Positions 1 through 9,138 of a DNA stretch of 64,000 nucleotides are shown in pieces; position 1 is the first letter of the stretch; each line of letters opens with the position of its first letter. The translations under genes were made by a program, and so were the position numbers. Origin of the DNA: Cheiracanthium punctorium (Eukaryota > Arthropoda > Arachnida > Araneae > Cheiracanthiidae); assembly GCA_038373885.1 (NCBI GenBank), contig JAWZYV010016946.1, positions 28,994-92,993 on the forward strand, given 5' to 3'. Below the pieces are notes generated by a model. It was not told the origin of the DNA. It ran no database searches and saw only the letters and a program-made list of their open reading frames with translations.

Positions 1-672
1 CTGTTTGTCGCCAAAACTAAATGCGTAGGAGAGGCGGACGCTTTTGTTAGGTCGCAGCCTCAGTTAAAATCTGCCGATTACAGAACATTTAAAGAAGCGT
101 TGAAAGACAGGTTCGGCACTAACGACAAAGATTGTTCGCTTTTGAAATTCACAACGGCAGTACAGGGTTTTAATGAGACCACGCGGGGTTTTTTGTCCCG
201 TTTAAACGGTTTAGCACATCGCTGCTTTCCCGATGATGAGCCCATTCGGCAAAGGATGTTGGTTTCCCAATGTCTTCAAGGCCTCCGACCCTCCGTTCGC
301 CGATTCATCATGGCACAAGACCATGACACCTTTGAGAAAATTTGGGCTCTAGCTTTACAGGAAGAACAATGTGCCGCGCTAGAGAAAGCCTCCGCGAGTG
401 TCAACATTGTTGACACCGAACCGAAGCCGTCCGCCATTGAAACGGAGTTGAGAGAAATTAAATCTTTGGTTCAGAATAGTATCTTTGAAACAGATAAAAG
501 AGTTAGCGATCTTCAAGAGGAGGTAAAGAGATTGAACAAATTAGTCATTAGCAACGGTACTAATCGGATAATTTGTTTTAAATGCAGAAAACCAGGGCAT
601 TATAGTCGCGATTGTCGATCAAGATATTATAATCAACACAGACCCAATGGAAATGACAGGCAGGGAAACTAA
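1..672 (+). CDS. gag: Gag polyprotein of Ty3/gypsy element (N-terminus outside window)
   Basis: The frame is open from base 1 to the TAA at 670-672, giving 223 codons. The longest ATG-less ORF call would start at a TTG at 100, but the 33 codons upstream are open and look like retrotransposon Gag, so the true start lies outside the window. Numbering from base 1, the C-terminus carries a CCHC zinc knuckle of the form CX2CX4HX4C (C192, C195, H200, C205; bases 574-615) followed by a basic, Arg-rich tail. This is the nucleic-acid-binding nucleocapsid signature that packages element RNA into virus-like particles in the cytoplasm. A charged, helix-prone stretch precedes the knuckle. The last two sense codons (GGA AAC) form part of the frameshift site that links Gag to Pol. 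Confidence 0.92.
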   Translation: MFVAKTKCVGEADAFVRSQPQLKSADYRTFKEALKDRFGTNDKDCSLLKFTTAVQGFNETTRGFLSRLNGLAHRCFPDDEPIRQRMLVSQCLQGLRPSVRRFIMAQDHDTFEKIWALALQEEQCAALEKASASVNIVDTEPKPSAIETELREIKSLVQNSIFETDKRVSDLQEEVKRLNKLVISNGTNRIICFKCRKPGHYSRDCRSRYYNQHRPNGNDRQGN

Positions 673-724
673 ATCAGGGGCAAGACAGGGACACTCATCT
701 GATCTTGAATCCCCCTTTTGAGTG
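663..724 (+). promoter_or_regulatory. Gag-Pol -1 ribosomal frameshift signal (slippery heptamer plus stem/pseudoknot)
   Basis: Bases 663-669 read G GGA AAC in the gag frame, a canonical X-XXY-YYZ heptamer, and the gag stop TAA follows at 670. The pol frame is -1 relative to gag and is open from 657, so slippage here enters pol at 669. Six bases after the heptamer, 676-680 (AGGGG) can pair with 712-716 (CCCCT), and 681-685 (CAAGA) with 703-707 (TCTTG), leaving a 4-base bulge at 708-711. The 17-base loop contains CACTCA (692-697), which is complementary to TGAGTG at 719-724, allowing an H-type pseudoknot. The full 10 bp stem and the pseudoknot may compete because only two bases join them. Activity is inferred from sequence. 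Confidence 0.8.
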
Positions 725-3059
725 CACTGGGATTGCGACTTCGGAATCCAGTTATACTTTGCCTATTGTAAAAATTAATGTTAAGGATTTTGTTATACAT
801 ACTCTTATTGATACAGGTGCCTCAATTTCCATAATTAAGGGAAGTGTTTTGGAATCTTTGAAAGACACACGCTGCATTAAATTAGTAGAACCTTGTTTTT
901 TAAAAGTATTGGGCATTACACAGAATTTAGTAACCTTGAACCAAAAAGTTAAGTTAGAAGTTCAATTAGGGACCTTTAAGTGTGAAATAGAATTTTTTGT
1001 ATGTAATACAGATTTATTTACTTACGATGCGATCTTAGGTTCGAACTTTCTTATCGAAAATCAAATTCATATCAATTTTGCTAAGACTACCATTTCAAAT
1101 GAAAATTTTTTACTTAATTGGACAAATAAACAAATTTCTAGACATAATGTTAATTCTGTACAAAATCTAAATTTTCAAGTAGGTTTTAATAAACGTAAAT
1201 GTATCATTCCTCCTAAATCTGAATTAATTGTAACAGTTACTACTAAAGATAATTTTAAGATTTCTGATTTTGTCTTAATCCAACCACATAAGCATGCCAT
1301 GTCGCATGTGTGGATTGTCTCGAGCTCAGTAAATGAAGGAAATGACAATGGCGAATATTTTGTCAAGATAGCTAATTTTTCTAACGACCCTGTTCACATT
1401 AACAAAGACACCAAAATTGTAAACATTGAGCCTATTGAGGTAGTTAAGAGCGACGAAGTAAGCGTTGGGGAGGAATTTTATAAGGACGATAATGAATTGA
1501 TGGGAGAAGTAAACATAGCGGAGGAATTTTATGAAGATGAGAATGAAATTTTTGGAGGTAAATTTGATCTGGCTCATTTAGGAGATGAGGAAAAAGTTAA
1601 ATTAAAAAATTTATTAATCAAACATAAAGGTGTTTTTGCTGAAAGTGTAAAGCAACTTACGGGTTGCAACACCATAGCTCACCGAATCTACCTAACGGAT
1701 GATTTGCCAGTCAGGCAGAAGCCTTACAGAACCCCACATCCTTTACGAGAAGAATTGAAAAGTCAAATAAACCAGCTTTTGGATGCCGGGATAATTTCTG
1801 TAAGTGATTCACCGTATGCTTCCCCAATATTATTAGTTAAGAAAAAGAATAACACGTATAGGTTGGTATGTGACTATAGGAAATTAAATTTAAAAACACA
1901 ACCGCTTCCTTTTCCCTTACCGTTAATTTCGGATTTATTAGATTCATTAGAAGGAGCCAAGTATTTTTCTTCTTTGGACTTGTGTTCAGGCTATTGGCAA
2001 ATGAATTTAGATCCCAAGGATCGTCATAAGACTGCTTTCACCACCGAATTTGGCCTTTTTCACTGGAATCGTCTACCTCAGGGTTTGAAAAATGCAGCGT
2101 CGTCATTTCAAAGATTATTGGAAATAGTATTAGCTGGGCTGAAAGAGTGGAATATTAATACTTACCTTGATGACCTTATAATTGCGTCGAACACGTTCGA
2201 TGAACACCTCGAAAAGCTAGACATGGTATTCAAGAGATTAGGCGAGCACAATTTAAAAGTTAATCCGGGAAAATGTCAATTAGTTAAGGAAAAAATTACT
2301 TACCTTGGGTTTCAGGTCACTGACGGTAAAATTTTGCCCGACAGCAGAAATGTGGAGGCAATTCAAAAGTTTCCAGTTCCAACTAACAAAAAGCAGGTTC
2401 GGTCATTTTTAGGACTTTGTAATTTCTATCGCAAATTTATAAAGAATTTCGCCCACATAGCAATACATTTGACTAAATTAACAAAAAAATCAGTAACTTT
2501 TGTTTGGGATGAAAATGCCAATAATGCTTTTGAGCAATTAAAGTCAGCATTAATCTCTTACCCTTGTCTTATTTTACCAAACACTAAGAAAGAATTCGTT
2601 TTGCATACAGATGCTTCTGGATATGCTATTGGAGCTGTATTGAGTCAGGAAGGTCAGGATGGACAATTACATCCGGTTGCTTATGCAAGTAGGCGGTTGA
2701 ACGATGCCGAAACTAGGTATAGTGTTTTTGAAAGGGAAACCTTAGCGGTCGTTTGGGGAATAAACAATTTTCGACACTATTTGTATGGACAATCTTTTAA
2801 ACTTTTTTGTGATCAGAAGTCGCTTTCCTATGCACTCAAACTTAAGGATAGCGGTAGAATTACAAGATGGATACTTGCGCTTCAAAATTACGACTACACA
2901 GTAACTCACACTCCTGGGAAAATGAATGTGCCTGCGGATACTTTGTCACGAACAGTCCAGGTAGAACCCGTCAATGTCATTGAATTCACAACAAACAACT
3001 TTCCCCCTGCTAGGATTAGGAATTTACAAGAGCAAGACACTAGGTGTCAAGAGAGTTAG
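669..3059 (+). CDS. pol: Pol polyprotein, first part: protease - reverse transcriptase - RNase H, ending at an in-frame TAG
   Basis: The frame is open from 657 to the TAG at 3057-3059. No ATG lies near its 5' end, which fits production as a Gag-Pol frameshift product. Counting from the codon at 705, residues 36-39 are the aspartic protease DTGA (base 810). RT spans roughly residues 330-510: the finger and palm motifs are recognisable, and the catalytic YLDD is at 487-490 (base 2163). RNase H spans about 630-745 and begins with an HTDAS motif (base 2604). A tether region ending near ADTLSR follows. The acidic stretch around bases 1450-1560, between protease and RT, contains a diverged internal duplication (two GEEFYKD/AEEFYED-like segments). 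The TAG sits in the linker before integrase and not in a catalytic domain. Confidence 0.93.
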   Translation, partial: LNQGQDRDTHLILNPPFECTGIATSESSYTLPIVKINVKDFVIHTLIDTGASISIIKGSVLESLKDTRCIKLVEPCFLKVLGITQNLVTLNQKVKLEVQLGTFKCEIEFFVCNTDLFTYDAILGSNFLIENQIHINFAKTTISNENFLLNWTNKQISRHNVNSVQNLNFQVGFNKRKCIIPPKSELIVTVTTKDNFKISDFVLIQPHKHAMSHVWIVSSSVNEGNDNGEYFVKIANFSNDPVHINKDTKIVNIEPIEVVKSDEVSVGEEFYKDDNELMGEVNIAEEFYEDENEIFGGKFDLAHLGDEEKVKLKNLLIKHKGVFAESVKQLTGCNTIAHRIYLTDDLPVRQKPYRTPHPLREELKSQINQLLDAGIISVSDSPYASPILLVKKKNNTYRLVCDYRKLNLKTQPLPFPLPLISDLLDSLEGAKYFSSLDLCSGYWQMNLDPKDRHKTAFTTEFGLFHWNRLPQGLKNAASSFQRLLEIVLAGLKEWNINTYLDDLIIASNTFDEHLEKLDMVFKRLGEHNLKVNPGKCQLVKEKITYLGFQVTDGKILPDSRNVEAIQKFPVPTNKKQVRSFLGLCNFYRKFIKNFAHIAIHLTKLTKKSVTFVWDENANNAFEQLKSALISYPCLILPNTKKEFVLHTDASGYAIGAVLSQEGQDGQLHPVAYASRRLNDAETRYSVFERETLAVVWGINNFRHYLYGQSFKLFCDQKSLSYALKLKDSGRITRWILALQNYDYTVTHTPGKMNVPADTLSRTVQVEPVNVIEFTTNNFPPARIRNLQEQDTRCQES

Positions 3060-4571
3060 AGAAAGTTAGAGAACACAAATGAAATTGAACAAAATGGGAT
3101 GAAATTTTTTAAGAGGGATGGAATTTTGTTTTGTGTAAATGATAAAGCAAAGGGTCACAAATTTACCATCACAGACAGACTAGTAATTCCAAAGACACTC
3201 ATTAGTGAGGTTTTGTCCTTAGGACATGACTCGATAACATCAGCACACCCAGGCATTAAGAGGACTTTAACCCGAATTAAGAGAAACTATTTTTGGTGGA
3301 ACATGACACACCATATCATTAATTATGTCAAATCTTGCCACTCGTGTCTTGAGAGAAGAGGGTATAACGCTAAACATAAAGCGCCGCTACAAAGAATTCA
3401 AATAACTAGTCGGCCTTTTGAGCGAATTGGGATGGACGCAGTAGGACCACTTCCTATTACTGAGTCAGGCAATCAACATATTATAGTAATTGGTGATTAT
3501 TTTACCAGGTGGGTGGAAGCATACCCTGTGAAGGATTTACAAACTGAAACGATTGCTTTGGTGTTAGAAAAGTTCATATGCACTCATGGGATTCCTGAGC
3601 ATTTGATAACTGACAGAGGTAGTTCTTTGATTTCTGACAGCATACAAAAAGTTTATAAAAAACTGGATATTAAGAAACACACTAGTACAAGTTACCACCC
3701 AGCGACTGATGGGGTAGTTGAACGGGTTAATGCTACAATAATTAACGCACTCCAGCACTTAGCAGACAATACTTACCATGAATGGGACAAATATTTACAT
3801 TTTGCACTTTTGGCTTACAGAACAGCAGTACACTCAACCTTAAAAGATACACCAGCTTATTTAATATATGGAAGGGAATTAGTATTACCAATAGATCTTA
3901 TAAGTAGCCCCCCTTTGAGGTCATATTCTGATCAGAGGGAACTCAGTGAAGATTTGGAGATTCGTCTACAACAGTGTTTTAAAATCATAAAAGCCAATTT
4001 AGTTGAAGCTGCAGAAAGACAAGAAAAGTATAGAAAAAAGGTGTGTAAGGAGAAGGGTATTGTTATAGGAGATCTGGTGATGTTATACACGCCGTCAATT
4101 AAAGTTGGGCAAGGGAAAAAGTTTTCTAAATTTAATAAAGGGGTTTATAGAGTTAAAAATCAACTTAGTAAAGTCAATTTTGAAATTATTAACATATACA
4201 ACCATAAAGATAAACAAGAAGTCCATGTTGACAGATTAACCAAAATTCCAGATCGCCTCATTTTCCCATCCTTGGAGGTAGAGTTCATAGAGGAAGAGCC
4301 TAGTGCTCCTAATGAAGATAACGAAATTTTAAATTCGCCAGATCTCAATAACAGTCCTTTCCCCAAAAACTATACAAAAACTGTCAGAGTAGTCGTGAAC
4401 AGCAATCGAGTGCCCAGGAAGCTGCCCAGTAATGTACAGCAGTGTACGACAGGAAGCTCTGCTCCAGTTGTCCAGACCCCACCACAAGCTGTGGTGCCTC
4501 CAAGCACGGGACAGGCCACCAAACATCCATACAATTTGAGACCAAGGCAGAATGGTTTCGTAAAAAAATGA
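3060..4571 (+). CDS. pol: Pol polyprotein, second part: integrase, in frame after the TAG
   Basis: This segment is in the same frame as the preceding pol segment and is separated from it only by the TAG at 3057-3059. The first internal ATG is at 3099. Numbered from there, the zinc-binding HHCC module is H43, H50, C80, C83, and the catalytic DDE triad is D113, D172, E208, with the D-35-E spacing expected of retroviral-type integrases. The C-terminal domain contains a KGVYRV stretch that may correspond to the GPY/F module, followed by a Pro-rich tail ending in PYNLRPR. I see no chromodomain. The enzyme would insert the cDNA into nuclear DNA. Expression as part of Pol would need readthrough of the TAG. 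Independent initiation at 3099 is possible but unusual for this family. Confidence 0.92.
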   Translation, partial: RKLENTNEIEQNGMKFFKRDGILFCVNDKAKGHKFTITDRLVIPKTLISEVLSLGHDSITSAHPGIKRTLTRIKRNYFWWNMTHHIINYVKSCHSCLERRGYNAKHKAPLQRIQITSRPFERIGMDAVGPLPITESGNQHIIVIGDYFTRWVEAYPVKDLQTETIALVLEKFICTHGIPEHLITDRGSSLISDSIQKVYKKLDIKKHTSTSYHPATDGVVERVNATIINALQHLADNTYHEWDKYLHFALLAYRTAVHSTLKDTPAYLIYGRELVLPIDLISSPPLRSYSDQRELSEDLEIRLQQCFKIIKANLVEAAERQEKYRKKVCKEKGIVIGDLVMLYTPSIKVGQGKKFSKFNKGVYRVKNQLSKVNFEIINIYNHKDKQEVHVDRLTKIPDRLIFPSLEVEFIEEEPSAPNEDNEILNSPDLNNSPFPKNYTKTVRVVVNSNRVPRKLPSNVQQCTTGSSAPVVQTPPQAVVPPSTGQATKHPYNLRPRQNGFVKK

Positions 4572-5391
4572 ACTGTTATCGTGAAGAATCAGATTATTAT
4601 AGTGTGAAAATTTTTATGTGTCATTTTGTTCTATATATTTTATATGATTTAAGTGTTGATTGTTTTGAATTTTTTTACTAATGTTATATGAATATTTAAT
4701 ATAACTTTAACACTAATTTGTTGGGCCCAACATAAATATATCTGCTGCTGAACTTAATTTTTTTAAGTTTAAGATATTTATTGGTGGAGTAGCTAACCAT
4801 CTAATGTGAATATTTTGGGTTTGATTAATGTGTTCTTCACCTAGATATAGCAAAGTGTTAAATTTTTTTTTTAAAGAGTTTTTATAAATCATTTTATATG
4901 TGTTTTGTCAAGGTGGCAATTAATAGGGTTCTGTTGTAGGCTAAACACACTAGTTAGAAGTTGATCAGAGTCCAAAGTCTACAAATTTTTCCTTTATTAT
5001 TGAATATGTTTGTGTTATATGTAAAAGTTTGCAATGGTTCGGAATGTTGGAGGGTAGTGAAAGTTCCCTTGTGATATGCATTTCAACTTCAAGTGCTAAT
5101 ATTTTGTGTAGTGTTAGTTAGGTATTTTGCAATTTTTTTTTTAAATTTTGTTTTCCTTTATTGTGATATTTTTTTTGGGGGGGGTAATTGTATACTATTT
5201 TTATGCGAAGCAGATTATTCAAGCTACTGTGTTAGTTTTTTTTGTTTTGTGTTGTAAATCAACATTTTGGTTTGCAATTTGGAGTTAAGCGGGTTACTTA
5301 GGGTGTGTAAATTCCAGTTTGCTGTTATGTTTCTTTGAAAAAAAAAAAAAAATGTTGCACATTTTTTTTTTTCGTGTGAGAGGGAGGTATT
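4572..5391 (+). other. 3' untranslated region of the gypsy element, with polypurine tract
   Basis: This is 820 bases of AT-rich DNA without a credible ORF; an overlapping 79-codon frame at 4442-4681 lies out of frame over the integrase end. A perfect 14 bp palindrome (TGTTGGGCCCAACA) lies at 4719-4732. A purine run GAGAGGGAGG at 5378-5387 sits four bases before the putative LTR and is the best candidate for the plus-strand primer. Confidence 0.7.
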
Positions 5392-6870
5392 TGTTATGAT
5401 TTCAATTTTAAGTAAAGTGTAATTAATTAATAGCCTACTTATTTAAAAATCCTTACCTTAATTAGTGAATTTTAAATCAAGTAAAATTAAATTTTTTTAA
5501 ACAATCTGTTTATTAAGGTGGTTTTGTTTTGTCACCATATACCAGTATTCATAAAGGAAGTAAAATAATAATGAAGTGTTTAAAATTTATTAAGGTATAT
5601 GTTGAATTACTATTGATGACTCATGGCTGACTCATTTTTATTTATTTGTTTACTTGTTCTATATTTTGGCGCCAAACATCTAAAAGATCGTTATTCTGGC
5701 GATCGTGTTGCCATCTTTGTGTAAGGTAAATATACATATTGTTCAAGTAATTAAAATATTTTGTACAACAATTTTCTTTTAAATTTTAAATTTATGAAAA
5801 TACGTTTTGTGAGAGCTGACATTATTCGGAGGGTTGGTAATAAAATTTTAGAGCTGACAATAAGAGTTTCATAAAAATGTTTGTTTTGAAATTGGTAATT
5901 TTCCTTAGAAAAAATTAAGTGGTTGTAATTACAGTTAAGTTTTTTTTTTTTTTTTCTTTCACTATAATTATCTTTTCTGGAATTCTCTAACCTTCTTTCT
6001 AATTCCTTTTTTAATAACATCCAATGACTACATGGATCGATACCAATACTACGATTCAATATATCGAAGAAGAAAACAACAACGGCGCAAGGATATGGAG
6101 ATCGGCACCCAAGCATTTTCAAATTTTTAAATCAAAAATAGAACTTCTACAATAGTTACTACGATAAGAACAACTTTCACATTTTTCATCATAGTAAAAA
6201 ATTAAGTTTCAACGCCCATCGATTATAAATCCACAAGTTTTCATTAATAATAATTGTATCTTCGACCGAACTACTTTACGAGCGGAAAGCGCCTGCCAGC
6301 CAAGGAAGTAAAAAGGTGACTTAAGCCGGAGGAAGCGTGGGTTGATCTGACTCTCTTGACTGCCTGTGACTGAAGCCGGAAGGTTGTAGAACTCCCTGTA
6401 CGGAACAGCGAAAATGGCGCGCTCAAGAAAAGAATTTCGGTTGCTGGAACGAGAGACAATGGCTACCTGATGAATGAGTTGGATATGGGGGCCCCCTTCT
6501 TCAATCAATGATCTGATAAGTTTCTACCTTTCTCTCTTTCTTTATTAAATTTTTTTTTATTTATATGTGCACAAATGTTAGGTAAATTTTTTTTTGAAAA
6601 AAGGTCAGCTCGGGGAAAAGGAAAAATGGAATGTAATTGTAATTATAGTGTTATCATATTCTTTTCGATTTTATCTAGTTTAATTGTCTGATGTAAAAGA
6701 GTTAAAGTAATCGAATAAATGTGATTTGTTGTAAGTAAAAATGGCTCCTCTTCATTTATCTCACTTCGTGTAAATTTATTTCAGCAGTTCTCTTTCAGGT
6801 TTTAAATTTTTGGCCTAATGGCATTTGCACGTAACGCCGAGAGCCTGGTTGGTATATTGCGGTCACAACA
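5392..6870 (+). repeat. Putative 3' LTR of the gypsy element
   Basis: It starts TGTTATGA (5392) and ends TCACAACA (6870). These 8 bp ends are inverted repeats with one mismatch and give the standard TG...CA. The start follows a polypurine tract, and the interior has a polyadenylation-type AATAAA at 6714-6719. At about 1479 bp it is long for a gypsy LTR. The two minus-strand frames inside it (5751-6122, 6209-6508) match nothing I recognise. Without the 5' LTR the right boundary is inferred from the terminal motif only. Confidence 0.65.
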
Positions 6871-7141
6871 CTTTTAAAGCTAAGCATTTATTTTTATTTT
6901 TTTTTGTATGAACTACGAGGATATTAATTGGTTAAATTTTAAAAGGTAAGTCTTTGAGTCAGGACAAAGTTTAATAAATGAAATGAAAAGAAGTAAATGA
7001 AGGTACAACATTATTTATAATTGGAAAACGAAAAATTAAAACAGTATCTACGTAATCTATTACTATTTTTACTTTAATAAAAAAAGACTAACAACTTCAG
7101 CCCTATTTCAATGGAAACGCTGTGCTTTTTGAAGAGAAAAA
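6871..7141. other. AT-rich spacer between gypsy LTR and family E copy 1
   Basis: This is AT-rich DNA with homopolymer runs and no ORF or repeat that I can recognise. Confidence 0.5.
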
Positions 7142-9093
7142 TCTGATGTGTCCAACACATGACTTCCTTGCACGTCCATTTGATCAAAAATATTTTCGAC
7201 GCACTTCCTCTAAATTTATTTGTTTGAAAGAGATAAAATATCAATAATAGTAAGGTTTAGCGATTTCTAGCCAAATATTTCGATATCGCCAAGCTGAGTT
7301 CAATTTGAAAGATTTCCTTCTGACACTTTATTTGGCGGTATTTCACCAAAAGCCGACAAACTTGAGATAGTCAGCGAGATTTTGGGGATAGCCAAAGTAC
7401 TCATTGACCACAGACTTGAAAATGAATTGAATGCATCCATACACCTCAATGTATTCAAAGTCATTTGTCTCACCATGTAAATAAATTCTCAGTCGATTGC
7501 TGTCAAAAAAGATATTGAAAACAGTTAGATATTACAATAGTTCTAAATACAAAGTTAAAAAATCTACGGGTTAAAGTTTTAGAGTTATACAAAATAGGAA
7601 ATAATTTTTGGCGCCAAATTTGGCGATATTTCGGCGAAACTTTTCAATGTTGACGACATTTGGCGAGATTTTAAGCATGAGCCAAACAATGACAAATTAT
7701 CGCCAAATTTGGCGATATTTCGCCAAGAACGATGACAAATGGCGATGGACCAAATGACTGACTATCGACAAATTTGGCGATATTTCGCCAAAACTCGCCA
7801 AGGTCGAGGAGATTTTGGGCATGTACCAAACAATGACTGTCTACAGTTGTATTATATTGAAGATGTCCATAGACATTAAGGTACTGAAATTCTTTTCGGT
7901 GGTCCTGTAAATAAACTCTCCAGTAGATTGGAACCAAAAATCGAGATGCACAACTAGATGTTACAACATTCTTATATATGAAATTTCATAATAGTTTTTG
8001 AGATTTGAGAGTTAAATATGCACACACGTACACCAAAAGGCGCCAAGCTTGGCGACTTTTGGCATAGTTCTTGAGGGAGGCACGTGACCGTGGTCGGACC
8101 ATTACCTAACTTATGTGGTAGGACGGTATTGTGCTTGAAATGGATGACTGCCCCTAAAACTGCCATTGACCGTACTGTATTGGAAATCTTTTGAGTGTTC
8201 CTGTAGCAGAACTATAAATGATAAAGACACTTTTTTTAATGGAGAAATTCATTTTCTAACTCTTTACAGCATATATCACTTCTGAGTCGTTTGAAATAGC
8301 CCAATACCTCTAAAAAACGCTTTGATGAATGTCGGCCCATAGAGCGCAATGTATTTCGAATCTTTTGGGCGGTCCTGTAGATAAACTATTCAGTCGAATG
8401 GAACCGAAAGGGGAGGTGCACAACTAGATGTTACAACAATCCTAAATATAAAGTTTCAACATTCAACGCCTAACAGTTTTTGAGATATGCGAGTTTAATG
8501 AATTTCGGCCCATTGAGTGTAATGTATTTCGAATGTTTTGGGCAGTCCTGTAGATTAACTATCCAGTCGAATGGAACCAAAAGGGGAGGTGCACAACTAG
8601 ATGTTACAACTATCCAAACTATGAAGTTTCGACATTCTACGCCTAATAGCTTTTGAGTTAGGCGAGTTTAATAAATTTCGGCCCATAGAGCGTAATGTAT
8701 TTCGAATCTTTTGGGCGGTCCTGTACATAAACTATTCATTCGATTGCCACCAAAAGGGGAGGTGCACAACTAGATCATAGAACAATCCTAAATATCAAAT
8801 CTCAACATTCTACGACCCATAGTTTTTGAGATATGCGAGTTACATACATACGTACGTACGTACGTACGTACAGACGGCATGGAAAAACTGGCCACAGTAG
8901 ACTCGCCACTGGTCAAAATGAGTTGCAGACGCGTTAATAGGATCGTGCATGTTAGCCTACGATGAGATGCATCGAAAAAAATTTTTAAATTAAATTTAGA
9001 GGTAGTCAAAATCGGTTTTTATGTCGAAATTTGGCCCCCAAAATTTTTCGGGATCACATTACTTCCTTATACTACGTACAAGGAAGTAAAAAG
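7142..9093 (-). mobile_element. Family E element, copy 1 (inverted relative to copy 2)
   Basis: This segment is the reverse complement of 10790-12609 along almost its whole length, with small indels. Its right end carries a palindrome (9061-9087) of ACTTCCTT..AAGGAAGT form, and its left end carries ACTTCCTTGCACGT after a GTGTCCAACAC hairpin, so the two ends share ACTTCCTTG(T/C)AC as a terminal inverted repeat. Inside, diverged units of about 170-185 bp (around 7890, 8360, 8545 and 8720) each contain a GGTCCTGTAGATAAACT-like and a GTGCACAACTAGATG-like core. A cluster at 7607-7815 is dense in CGCCAAATTTGGCG palindromes, and GTAC repeats occur near 8847-8870. No ORF is large enough for a transposase, so it is non-autonomous. 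Superfamily is undetermined. Confidence 0.82.
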
Positions 9094-9138
9094 AAGGGAA
9101 TGCTCATTTCCCTGATATTGCAAAAGTAGATCCGTTGG

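Larger units (their letters stand above)
1..6870 (+). mobile_element. Ty3/gypsy LTR retrotransposon, 5'-truncated by window edge
   Basis: The order is gag, then protease-RT-RNase H, then integrase, a 3' UTR, a purine tract and a putative 3' LTR. Integrase downstream of RNase H is the Ty3/gypsy (Metaviridae) gene order. The gag frame is already open at base 1, so the 5' LTR, primer-binding site and gag start lie outside the window. No env-like ORF with a signal peptide and membrane anchor lies between integrase and the LTR. The coding region is intact apart from one TAG inside pol, so the copy looks fairly young but probably defective. Its age cannot be estimated without the other LTR. Confidence 0.93.

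Noticed and set aside
1175..1577. Minus-strand frames within pol
   Set aside because: They are shadows of the pol coding strand.
4442..4681. 79-codon frame overlapping the integrase end as a possible env or accessory gene
   Set aside because: It is out of frame over the integrase tail. Although its end is hydrophobic, it has no signal peptide or glycoprotein features, and it is too short.
4719..4732. TGTTGGGCCCAACA palindrome as the LTR start
   Set aside because: It begins with TG, but no purine tract precedes it and no matching end was found. The TGTTATGA site at 5392 has both.
5665..5676. TTTGGCGCCAAA as a Lys-tRNA-type primer-binding site
   Set aside because: It lies inside the putative 3' LTR and not just downstream of a 5' LTR, and it is a simple palindrome.
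5751..6508. Minus-strand frames inside the LTR
   Set aside because: No recognisable domain, no supporting signals, and in non-coding LTR sequence.
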